Positions 36,533 to 43,109 of a stretch of 43,109 nucleotides of DNA are shown here, one piece after another. A program made the position numbers and the translations under genes. The stretch is from Paracoccaceae bacterium (lineage in GTDB: Bacteria > Pseudomonadota > Alphaproteobacteria > Rhodobacterales > Rhodobacteraceae), in NCBI GenBank assembly GCA_902633655.1, contig CACPHA010000007.1:1-43109 (forward strand). Direction: 5' to 3'. A model generated the notes under the pieces. It did no database searches. It had not been told where the DNA came from and saw nothing but the letters and a program-made list of their open reading frames with translations. Numbering within the stretch: the stretch's first letter is position 1; every line of letters begins with the position of its first letter.

Positions 36533-37746
36533 TATCCTTTTACGCCCCCTGCTGCTAAGCCCTTGGTCATAAAACGTTCTAGTGCTAAGAATAAAATTAA
36601 AATTGGTAGAGTGGAAATTACTGCTCCAGCCATAAGATGCTGCCTAGGAACTTCTGAGGAGTCCAAAGACGCTACACCCCGAGTAAGGGTAAATTTTGCA
36701 GGGTCATCCAATAGCATCAAAGCCAGTAAAAATTCATTCCAAGCAATCATAAATACATATAAACTTACTGAAGCAAGAGCCGGTAAAGCTAAAGGTAAAG
36801 TTATTCGCCGAATAACAGAAAAGCGGGAGAGCCCGTCCATAAGCCCTGCTTCCTCAATCTCTGCGGGCAGTCCACGAAAATAACCTTGTAACATATACAG
36901 TGCTACAGGAATTGTAGTTACGGGATAAATCATCACGATCCCAACTAAAGTATTCCTTAAACCTGCCATTGAAAAACCTATGTAAATGGGCAGGGCCAAA
37001 ACAATCATTGGCACCATGTAGATAAGTAAAATCGCTTGGCTGAAAGCTGCACGTCCTTTGAACTTAAGACGGGCTACGGCATAAGCTCCCGGGATGGCAA
37101 ATGCTAAAGTTATTACAACTGTTAATACTGAGACAAAGAGACTAGTCCACAGATAGCTACCAAAGTTGAAATCAGCAAATAATTCATAATAACTTCGAAA
37201 AAGTCCTAAACCTTTTGAAAAATCAATCCCAAAATCCAGTGGGTTTAACAGTAATTCTTGTTGGTTCTTGAGGCTGGTCATAATCATGACATAAAATGGA
37301 ACAAAAACCACAACAGTGAAAATGACAAAGCCCAAGCCGGTGAGAAATCTTATAACAGAGGTTTCAAAATCAAATCTATCAATCTTACCAGGCACCATGC
37401 CTTTCAGCATATTGGCTAAAGGTAATACTAGGCCCATCGAATAGATCGTATAGGTTAATGTTTTTTGAAATCTGGTTGTCTCCTCTGAGATCCAAATTGT
37501 TTCCATCTTTGGAAACTCTAATAAAAAACATGCCAATATCGTAAAAAAAGTAATAAGAGAACTATTTTGCAAGTGTAAAAATAATACACCTGCAATCGTT
37601 CCTAAAGCAGCGGAATTTACCAAATTTGGCTTGAATGCAAGTCCCGTGAAAAACGACATAGCTACCGAGATTAAGACTGAAATTACTATACTCCACATAC
37701 CACCTAATAAAAGTGCAAGAGTATTACTGTTTCTACTTAAATTCAA
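36532..37746 (-). CDS. sugar ABC permease, MalG type, with N-terminal extension
   Basis: 404 aa, against about 280 for the family. Residues 1-120 form an additional block with about three or four hydrophobic segments (10-34, 46-78, 97-115). The standard MalG-like permease begins near 130 (IRFLTGLGFVIFTVVVFVPF). The ATPase-contact EAA loop is EEAGLMDGLSRFSVIRRITLP. The extension resembles no domain recognised here and may be an extra membrane module. ATG 37746 overlaps the upstream permease stop (ATGA), and the stop overlaps the hydrolase start (TAATG). Confidence 0.88.
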   Translation of the reverse strand: MNLSRNSNTLALLLGGMWSIVISVLISVAMSFFTGLAFKPNLVNSAALGTIAGVLFLHLQNSSLITFFTILACFLLEFPKMETIWISEETTRFQKTLTYTIYSMGLVLPLANMLKGMVPGKIDRFDFETSVIRFLTGLGFVIFTVVVFVPFYVMIMTSLKNQQELLLNPLDFGIDFSKGLGLFRSYYELFADFNFGSYLWTSLFVSVLTVVITLAFAIPGAYAVARLKFKGRAAFSQAILLIYMVPMIVLALPIYIGFSMAGLRNTLVGIVMIYPVTTIPVALYMLQGYFRGLPAEIEEAGLMDGLSRFSVIRRITLPLALPALASVSLYVFMIAWNEFLLALMLLDDPAKFTLTRGVASLDSSEVPRQHLMAGAVISTLPILILFLALERFMTKGLAAGGVKG

Positions 37747-38984
37747 AGCCCCTCCTCACGATTTAAATAACGGAAAAAGAAAATTGAAAAAAAGAGCAAA
37801 AAGATAAAAATCACGACCGCAACAGCAGAACCAGCTCCTATATTTGACACAGCAAATGCTTGTTCATAAACGTTTACCGTTAAGGTTCTGGTGTCTGCTG
37901 ATCCTCCTGTCAAAAGAAAAATGTCATCAAATTTATTGAACGTCCAAATAAAGCGCAACAAAAACAGAATGCTTAATATTCCCATAAGGGTTGGTAGGCT
38001 AAGATACCAAAAAATCTGAAATGGACTAGCTCCGTCCATATTCGCAGCTTCGTATATTTCAACATCGATAGCCTGCATTCTTGCAAGAATAAAAAGGAAG
38101 GAAAGTGGGAAGTAGCGCCAGATTTCAAAAACCGTAACCATAATCAGTGCATAGGGCTTTTGCCCAAAAAAATTAATTGGGGTATCTACTACTCCCATTT
38201 GCACTAATAATGCATTTATTGAACCAGAAAAGGGATCAAAGAGAAGGACCCAAGCAAAAGCTACAGCAATTACTGGTGCAACATAAGGGAACAAATATAA
38301 CCCGCGGATTAAACCTTTTCCCCTGAAATCTATATTAAGCAGTAAAGCTGCAAATAAACCCGCAACCAACGCACCAATCGTTCCAAAAACTGTGTAAAAC
38401 AATGTGGCATAAATGACTGTCCAGAATTCAGACGAGTCAAAAAGATAAGCAAAGTTTTTCAGGGTAAATTTAAAATTCGTGAGGATATTTTCTCCTCGAC
38501 CCGTCACTTTGACAACACTATCAGTAACTTTAATTATCGCATCGAAAAATTCTTGTTTTGCTATCACACCGATTTCTAGTGTTTCACGTTGGCCTCCCTC
38601 AAATTCACCAAGACTGCAATTTAAGTTTTTTCCTTTTAAACTGCAGCGCTGGTCTACCGTGATCACTTCCAGGCCTGCCGGAATTTCATCCGCCAAAGTT
38701 ACACCAGAAATTGGATCTTTTTGACTAGAGTTGCGAATTTTATAACGAAGTATAGCTGCATCGCCTGATTGCTTTGGCTTTCCTTTAAGTTGCTCGCGCA
38801 CCATAGCACTCGCGGGGCGCAAATCTTCAAGAGCAATTGGTTTGAAACTAATCCAGAATATCGCCATCAGCGGCAAAATAATTACGAGCACCACTGACAG
38901 AATTGTTGGTAGCAAAAGAAACCAGGCTAACCTTGCTTGACGGCGAGCAAGTGGCCCTAAAGATTTTGGTGGCGCGTATGACAT
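37743..38984 (-). CDS. sugar ABC permease, MalF type, with a DUF11-like periplasmic insert
   Basis: 413 aa. The first membrane helix is at about 20-45, then an extracytoplasmic loop of about 130 residues, then the MalF-like core (from about 185; EAA loop IYEAANMDGASPFQIFWYLSLP). Residues 77-145 of the loop read as a DUF11-type beta-sandwich repeat: LRYKIRNSSQ, GVTLADEIPAGLEVI, two cysteines (C114, C123) and GEFEGGQRETLEIGVIA. MalF of E. coli also has a large periplasmic loop that touches the binding protein, so this insert could do the same with a different fold. The first gene after the intercistronic hairpin. Confidence 0.88.
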   Translation of the reverse strand: MSYAPPKSLGPLARRQARLAWFLLLPTILSVVLVIILPLMAIFWISFKPIALEDLRPASAMVREQLKGKPKQSGDAAILRYKIRNSSQKDPISGVTLADEIPAGLEVITVDQRCSLKGKNLNCSLGEFEGGQRETLEIGVIAKQEFFDAIIKVTDSVVKVTGRGENILTNFKFTLKNFAYLFDSSEFWTVIYATLFYTVFGTIGALVAGLFAALLLNIDFRGKGLIRGLYLFPYVAPVIAVAFAWVLLFDPFSGSINALLVQMGVVDTPINFFGQKPYALIMVTVFEIWRYFPLSFLFILARMQAIDVEIYEAANMDGASPFQIFWYLSLPTLMGILSILFLLRFIWTFNKFDDIFLLTGGSADTRTLTVNVYEQAFAVSNIGAGSAVAVVIFIFLLFFSIFFFRYLNREEGL

Positions 38985-39028
38985 TTACCATCCACTTTAA
39001 GGTTTCTTCCGAAAATTTTGGATAAAAG

Positions 39029-39057
39029 TTTAGGCAGTAGACAACATACTGCCTAAA
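39029..39057 (-). terminator. hairpin between binding protein and permease genes (partial terminator)
   Basis: A perfect 11-bp stem, TTTAGGCAGTA (39029-39039) with TACTGCCTAAA (39047-39057), and a 7-base loop. On the transcribed minus strand it is followed by CTTTTATC, a short T-rich tract. It lies between the binding-protein stop (39079) and the permease start (38984). It likely reduces readthrough or protects the upstream message, giving excess binding protein. Confidence 0.7.
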
Positions 39058-39078
39058 ATTCCAATTTATAAAGTTATA

Positions 39079-40428
39079 TTATTCAATCTTTGCAAGTTCG
39101 GCATTCATATTAGCGACTGCAGTTGCAGCATCGATTTCGCCATCAATATGTTGGCGAACTATCCGATTGATCACTTGGCTATTGATAATTTTTGAGGCAA
39201 TTCCAAGTTGGCCCTCAGAAACACCCCAACGCTGTGCCACATCCAATCCAGCGACAATATTGCTTATTACTTCAGCATCATAAAGTTCTGAAAGTGGGGC
39301 TCTACGATCTACTCCAACATCTAGCTTTGACCAACCATCAATAAATGCTGTTGGGTTTGAAGATGTACCATTGCGGCTTGGAAATTTACCTTCTGGTGCA
39401 ATTGCCAGTGTCGACATATACCCATCGCTCACTGCAAATTTTACAAAATCTTGTGCAGCTTCTGTGTCAGCATCAGCTGTAATACCGAAGTAACGTGAGT
39501 CAGCCCAAGCTGCTCCATCTGGGTTCGATGGACCTGAGAAATTTGTTATAAAACCAGTCGCTTTTGCCAAATCACGAGATGTTGGATCACTATTTATAGT
39601 CGGTGGAGCTGAGTCCCTAAGACCAGCCAATTCATCCATTATAAATGGTGACCAAATAATCATGGCGGCTTTACCGGCAAAGTAAAGTTCGCGTGATTGC
39701 TGCCAAAATAACTCACCTGCTGGAGATGCTTTGGCTATCGTTTTATAAAATTCCAGAGCTTCAACAGTTTTCTTCTGATCAAATCCTGAAAAACCATTGG
39801 CATCTACTGGTGTTGCCCCATTCGCCAAAAGAACATGCTCTAAGACTTGGCTCATAAAGTTTTCGTCAACTTTTGTTGCTGCCACAAAACCATACATTTC
39901 AGGTGGATTATGCAATTTAGCTAGCGCGGTAACAACATTAGCATAGCTAGTTGGCGCCGCTAACCCCTCCGCTTCAAACAAATCTTTTCTGTAAACTACC
40001 ATCTGCGTCCAACCATCCACTGGAACACCCGCTATTCCATTTGGTGTTGCAGCCATACTAATTGGACCAGGAGCAAAAGTAGCTACGCCCAGTTCGTCCA
40101 CTACTTCTTGGGTAGCCTCAGCATCTAAAATACCTGCCTCAGCCCAGGGCAATGCATATTGTAATGGGTAATATATTACATCTGGCAGGTCCCCAGCTGC
40201 AAATGCTGCGGTTGCGCGTGTACTGTAATCCGTTTCTTCGACAGGTATCATTTCAACCTTTACACCAGTAGCAGCCTCGTAGTTCGCAGCCATTTCCTGC
40301 TGGCGTTCTAGTCGAGCTGGCTGTGTCTCTGTAGTCCACACACGAATTTCTTGCGCGATTAATGATGTTGTTGTCGCTAGCATTGCGATCGTAGAGACGG
40401 CTCCGGCTATTTTTAGTCTCAAGTTCAT
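39079..40428 (-). CDS. sugar ABC transporter periplasmic binding protein (family 1)
   Basis: 449 aa. Signal peptide MNLRLKIAGAVSTIAMLAT, with cleavage probably after Ala near residue 25 (SLIA-QE). The mature protein has the family 1 extracellular solute-binding pattern (EIRVWTTETQ, AAGDLPDVIYYPLQ, GIAGVPVDGWTQMVVYRKDLF, GKAAMIIWSPF, FVKFAVSD). The ribosome site AAAGGAGA is 7 bases upstream of the ATG. It captures the sugar or glycoside for the MalF/MalG permease pair. As first gene of the operon it faces the LacI-type regulator across a 192-bp operator region. Confidence 0.92.
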   Translation of the reverse strand: MNLRLKIAGAVSTIAMLATTTSLIAQEIRVWTTETQPARLERQQEMAANYEAATGVKVEMIPVEETDYSTRATAAFAAGDLPDVIYYPLQYALPWAEAGILDAEATQEVVDELGVATFAPGPISMAATPNGIAGVPVDGWTQMVVYRKDLFEAEGLAAPTSYANVVTALAKLHNPPEMYGFVAATKVDENFMSQVLEHVLLANGATPVDANGFSGFDQKKTVEALEFYKTIAKASPAGELFWQQSRELYFAGKAAMIIWSPFIMDELAGLRDSAPPTINSDPTSRDLAKATGFITNFSGPSNPDGAAWADSRYFGITADADTEAAQDFVKFAVSDGYMSTLAIAPEGKFPSRNGTSSNPTAFIDGWSKLDVGVDRRAPLSELYDAEVISNIVAGLDVAQRWGVSEGQLGIASKIINSQVINRIVRQHIDGEIDAATAVANMNAELAKIE

Positions 40429-40513
40429 TATCTTTTCTCCTTTGTTAGAGATTGCGAATTTTTTAGATTCAACATTTTTGAAAAAATTTTCAAATCAGAT
40501 TGTAACAGGTTGG

Positions 40514-40525
40514 TACAACGTTGTA
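40514..40525. promoter_or_regulatory. palindromic LacI-type operator
   Basis: TACAACGTTGTA is a perfect 12-bp palindrome with a central CG, the usual form of LacI/GalR sites. It lies between the divergent binding-protein and regulator genes and immediately downstream of a minus-strand TTGACA box (40536-40531), so binding should block transcription of the transport operon. Confidence 0.65.
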
Positions 40526-40532
40526 TCAGATG

Positions 40533-40542
40533 TCAACGTTTT
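40533..40542. promoter_or_regulatory. second, imperfect operator half-site
   Basis: The core AACGTT (40535-40540) is centred 18 bp from the perfect palindrome, about two helical turns, and overlaps the TTGACA box at 40531-40536. The same regulator could bind both sites on one DNA face. The flanks (TC left, TT right) are not symmetric. Confidence 0.4.
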
Positions 40543-40620
40543 ATTTTGCGGCATTGCGTCTGAGCGTAAATTAAGTAAAAAAACCAAAAACTAAATGGAC
40601 GGGTAAGAAACAGCTTCGAT

Positions 40621-41631
40621 ATGAAATTAACCGGACGAACAACATTAAAAACTCTTGCAAAGGCATCTGAGGTTTCTGTAGCAACAGCAAGCCAAGTTAT
40701 ACGTGGTGTAGGTAGAATTTCAGAACATACTCGGAAGCGGGTTTTGTCGACAGCTGAAAAGATGAACTACATACCAGACGGTCGCGCAATATCGATGCGA
40801 TCAGGGGAACGTCCCGAAATAGGCATGATTATTCACGAGCTTGCGAATCCCTTTAATGCAGAAGTCGTCAGCGGTGTTAGTGATTACCTAGAGAAGTATG
40901 GATATTTTGTTTCCGTTTTAGACTCTAGAAACGATATTGAACGCCAAAAGCGAAATATCGAAGCCTTTATACGTAGCGCTCGAGGAGGACTCATTTGGGT
41001 TCCAGCCCATAGCACAACCTCAAAAACCGTCGAACTTCTTCGAAACCACAGTATACCAACAATAACTTTCTTGCGCCAAATTAAGGGGGCCAATTTTGAT
41101 CACATTGGTATAAAAAATACTGAAGGGACCGAGAAAGCAACGGACTACTTAATTGAGCTGGGTCATACTAAAATTGCTTACTTTGGAGGGGACTTAAATT
41201 CTGATGTTAGACAAGATCGCGCTGAAGGATATGAACTTTCTTTAAAAAAGCATGGTCTTGGTTGGAAAGTAATTTGGACCTCAGAGGACACAAAGCCGTC
41301 TGGTGTCGAAAGATTACATGATTTGATATCAGCACACCCTGATGTCACAGCTTTAGTTTGCAATGGAGATATGGTCGCGCTTGGCGCTTGTCTGGCGTTG
41401 CAGTCCAAAAACCTACAACCTGGTAAAGACATATCAGTAATTGGTTTTGACAACGTTTTGGATGCAAAACTGGTAACGCCAACCCTTACAACGATGACGG
41501 TAAATCCGTACAATCTTGGCCAAGTTCTGGCAGAAACAATACTAAAGCGAATAAATGAGACGGAACATCCGCAAATCACATATTTTAATAATCCTGAACT
41601 GATAATAAGAAACTCAGCTGGGCCAGCTTAG
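40621..41631 (+). CDS. LacI/GalR-family transcriptional regulator
   Basis: 336 aa. An N-terminal helix-turn-helix (TTLKTLAKASEVSVATASQVI, residues about 8-28) with the hinge helix region to about 60 leads to a periplasmic-binding-protein-like effector domain (IGMIIHELANPFNAEVVSGV, HTKIAYFGG, VIGFDN, NPYNLGQVLAE). It faces the binding-protein gene, so it very likely represses the ABC/GH63 operon in the absence of its sugar and may regulate itself through the palindrome at 40514-40525. No other regulator is encoded in the window. The effector is unknown. Confidence 0.92.
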   Translation: MKLTGRTTLKTLAKASEVSVATASQVIRGVGRISEHTRKRVLSTAEKMNYIPDGRAISMRSGERPEIGMIIHELANPFNAEVVSGVSDYLEKYGYFVSVLDSRNDIERQKRNIEAFIRSARGGLIWVPAHSTTSKTVELLRNHSIPTITFLRQIKGANFDHIGIKNTEGTEKATDYLIELGHTKIAYFGGDLNSDVRQDRAEGYELSLKKHGLGWKVIWTSEDTKPSGVERLHDLISAHPDVTALVCNGDMVALGACLALQSKNLQPGKDISVIGFDNVLDAKLVTPTLTTMTVNPYNLGQVLAETILKRINETEHPQITYFNNPELIIRNSAGPA

Positions 41632-41740
41632 CCCAATAAGATGGCGCATAAAGAGAACAATAGCATCTAACCCTGGGTTAGCCTTGAACAAAATTGCCCC
41701 CGCAATAAGTACTTTGGAATCGAATAATGTTGGTAGGGCT

Positions 41741-41811
41741 TTTTTGGTTGCGGGAGTAGGATTTGCTCAAGAACATACCCTGCAAAAAACAATTTAGACC
41801 AAAAGAAATTG
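41741..41811. repeat. direct repeat copy B flanking the ABC/LacI block
   Basis: Same orientation as the copy at 34086-34156, with 48 of 56 core bases identical. Read on the minus strand, bases 41764-41744 (CAAATCC-TAC-TCCCGCA-A-CCA) have the exact form of a tRNA 3' end: part of the T-loop, five T-stem bases, seven acceptor bases, discriminator and CCA. It is nearest in style to initiator tRNA-fMet. The rest of a tRNA is absent. The copy lies 110 bp after the lacI stop. Confidence 0.75.
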
Positions 41812-42028
41812 GTCAGCATAAACTACTTTGGCAGATACTAATTTTCGAAAAATCATCCAATTCTTTGCATTCGATCAACAAACTCTTTTGCATAAAAAAG
41901 CATCTAATCGCCGTTCGCTTATAGTAGCTTCAAGACCCTGTATATTAGTCTTTAGATCTGCCATAGCCTTATTTGAAAATAGATCCTATTAAAACGATTT
42001 ACAGGAAGCGGTGACCGCCACATTTACT

Positions 42029-42060
42029 GGTTACTATCATTGCGATTTGGCGCAGTAACC
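42029..42060. repeat. inverted repeat near the right junction
   Basis: GGTTACT (42029-42035) and AGTAACC (42054-42060) are perfect inverted 7-mers around 18 bases; the flanks ACTGG and CCAGT extend it imperfectly. It could be a recombination site, an insertion-element end or the terminator of a lost gene. No adjacent transposase was recognised. Confidence 0.35.
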
Positions 42061-42201
42061 TTCCCAGTCCACGATCTGCGGATCTTGGCGCTCAGATTGG
42101 GGTTGCCAGGTATTTTTACTTGTATTGAGCGAAAAAGGTGGCAACAGTGAATTCTTCCGGGTGGGCAGTAATGAGCTAATTGGCCACGTATTGTTAAAAC
42201 C

Positions 42202-43109
42202 TCAGCGCCTGCGTAACGCTTTTCCTTGCAATGGCAAAAGGTTGCAGAAAATATACAAAGCAGTACTGAGCACGAAGATTAGTGTTGTGAATTTGGTGGA
42301 ATTGAAACGATGAGCGCAAACACAAATTCTGAAGTGATCACCACGCTTAAGAATGCACATTTGGATCAAATATTGTACACCGCTATCGAACCCTTTGAGA
42401 TCTATCGCATAGAGCTGACCCTGTTCTAAAGAAACCGCGTGCCAGTCCGTGTCTCTGCTGCGTTCTATCTCCCCGGTGACAGAACCGCCAACGAGGACAG
42501 TGGATGCGGTTAATTCGTTGGCCAGAACATCGTCACCCGTATTCCCCCAGTTTTGCACCGATAGCGTATAAGTTCCGGTATCATCACCACTGCCCGCAGC
42601 ATTTATGTAATAGGTACCGCTGGCCTCAGGTCTGAATTCAAGGTAGCTGTTTTTTCCAGAGCCTGAGTCATAGTCATAGGTTCCGGTAATGTGCGATCCT
42701 GAAGCATCGTAGATGTACCAGAGCACTGGATCCGCAAGCGTGCCCCAATCACCATCGGCCCCTTTGAGATCGATAACATAAGTCTCTCCCGCCACGAGCG
42801 ACACAGAATGCCAATCTCTATCGCCGCTGGTTTCTATCTCTCCCTTGACAGACCTACCCACCGTCACAACAGAGGTAGTAAATTCACTCGCTAGAAAATC
42901 ATCGCCTGTTTCTGCCCAATTTTGGACAGATAACGAATAGGTTCCGATACTAGCACCACTACCTGCAGCATTTATATAATAAGTACCGTCCGCCTCAGGT
43001 CGATATTCAAGGTAGCTGTTTTCCCCAGAGCCTGAATCATAGTCATAGGTTCCGTTGATACGCGATCCTGAAGCATCGTAGATGTAAGCTAAAAAGGGAT
43101 CCGCAAGCG
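42202..43109 (-). CDS. exported repeat protein with PPC-type domains, 5' end outside window, abnormal 3' tail
   Basis: The frame is open to the window's right edge, so only the C-terminal part is seen (about 302 codons). It holds tandem beta-sandwich units of the bacterial pre-peptidase C-terminal (PPC) type: GDRDWHSVSLVAGETYVIDL, YIYDASGSHITGTYDYDS, GTYYINAAGSG, GTYTLSVQNWG. Such repeats occur in secreted proteases and RTX-like surface proteins. The last unit is cut after YAIDLKGFD: the DNA still shows a GATCCA (Asp-Pro) match to the repeat in another frame, while the protein frame continues with about 55 unrelated residues to the stop. A frameshift or deletion near 42370-42385 is likely, so the gene may be damaged. 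Confidence 0.75.
   Translation of the reverse strand, partial: LADPFLAYIYDASGSRINGTYDYDSGSGENSYLEYRPEADGTYYINAAGSGASIGTYSLSVQNWAETGDDFLASEFTTSVVTVGRSVKGEIETSGDRDWHSVSLVAGETYVIDLKGADGDWGTLADPVLWYIYDASGSHITGTYDYDSGSGKNSYLEFRPEASGTYYINAAGSGDDTGTYTLSVQNWGNTGDDVLANELTASTVLVGGSVTGEIERSRDTDWHAVSLEQGQLYAIDLKGFDSGVQYLIQMCILKRGDHFRICVCAHRFNSTKFTTLIFVLSTALYIFCNLLPLQGKALRRR
42359..43109. repeat. 369-bp tandem repeat units in the PPC protein
   Basis: GGATCCGCAAGCG occurs at 42728-42740 and again at 43097-43109, exactly 369 bp (123 codons) apart, and the intervening sequence is highly similar to the next unit. A decayed third anchor (GGATCA) lies near 42363. The array continues beyond the window. Confidence 0.8.

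Larger units (their letters stand above)
41632..42201. other. 570-bp gene-free junction region
   Basis: After lacI comes a compact palindrome CTAACCC-T-GGGTTAG (41667-41681), then direct repeat copy B, then an inverted repeat (42029-42060). No gene is supported. A 62-codon plus-strand frame (42125-42313) overlaps the broken tail of the PPC protein and is not credible. The mix of repeats and gene debris looks like a recombination junction. Confidence 0.5.

Noticed and set aside
41667-41681. CTAACCC-T-GGGTTAG as a lacI terminator
   Set aside because: The arms leave almost no loop and no T-run follows; it could equally be a protein site or chance.
41744-41764. A tRNA gene on the minus strand
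   Set aside because: Only the 3' portion (part of the T-arm, acceptor, CCA) is recognisable; no D-arm, anticodon arm or 5' acceptor strand adjoins it.
42125-42313. A plus-strand gene at the right junction
   Set aside because: It overlaps the antisense tail of the PPC protein and has no family features.

Overview
The window reads as chromosomal DNA of an AT-leaning, probably marine alphaproteobacterium. This is inferred from content: a TAXI-type TRAP transporter, paired Rieske and Old-Yellow-Enzyme-type demethylases, a non-pyrrolysine MttB homologue, a DddK-like cupin, a GH63 sugar-glycerate-type hydrolase with its own ABC importer, and a homoprotocatechuate meta-cleavage operon. No rRNA, complete tRNA, CRISPR array, phage gene or intact transposase is visible. 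Nearly every gene is catabolic or a transporter.

Layout: (1) 1-6758, plus strand: two FMN/FAD iron-sulfur-type oxidoreductases (the first cut by the window edge) and two overlapping Rieske oxygenase alpha subunits, a set typical of N-demethylation of betaines. (2) 7012-9165, minus: a guanidino/agmatine ureohydrolase and a MetE-C-domain methyltransferase. (3) 9638-16323, plus: TAXI receptor, fused TRAP permease, formylglycine-type sulfatase and YtcJ-like amidohydrolase, which look like one uptake-and-hydrolysis operon. (4) 16355-20928, minus: hpaF-hpaE-hpaD-hpaG-hpaH for 3,4-dihydroxyphenylacetate, mostly with overlapping starts and stops. (5) 21573-32091, plus: aldehyde dehydrogenase, FAD amine oxidase, two class III aminotransferases (the second broken by an in-frame TAG), a DddK-like cupin, a phospholyase/kinase pair, and an enolase-superfamily racemase. 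(6) 32363-33865, minus: MttB family. (7) 34221-41631: a five-gene sugar ABC/GH63 operon (minus) with a divergent LacI regulator, flanked by two direct copies of a roughly 56-71 bp repeat whose outer part resembles a tRNA 3' end. (8) 42202-43109, minus: the 3' part of an exported protein with 369-bp PPC-type repeats and a scrambled tail.

Working together: regions 1, 2, 5 and 6 suggest stripping methyl and amino groups from small nitrogenous osmolytes or amines and oxidising the aldehydes. Region 4 opens an aromatic ring, and regions 3 and 7 import and hydrolyse sulfated or amidated and glycosylated solutes. The most unusual items are the repeat-bounded ABC cassette, a DUF11-like domain inserted in the MalF-type permease, an N-terminally extended MalG-type permease, the amber-interrupted aminotransferase at a conserved Gln site, and the DddK-like cupin. 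Specific substrates are inferred and untested.
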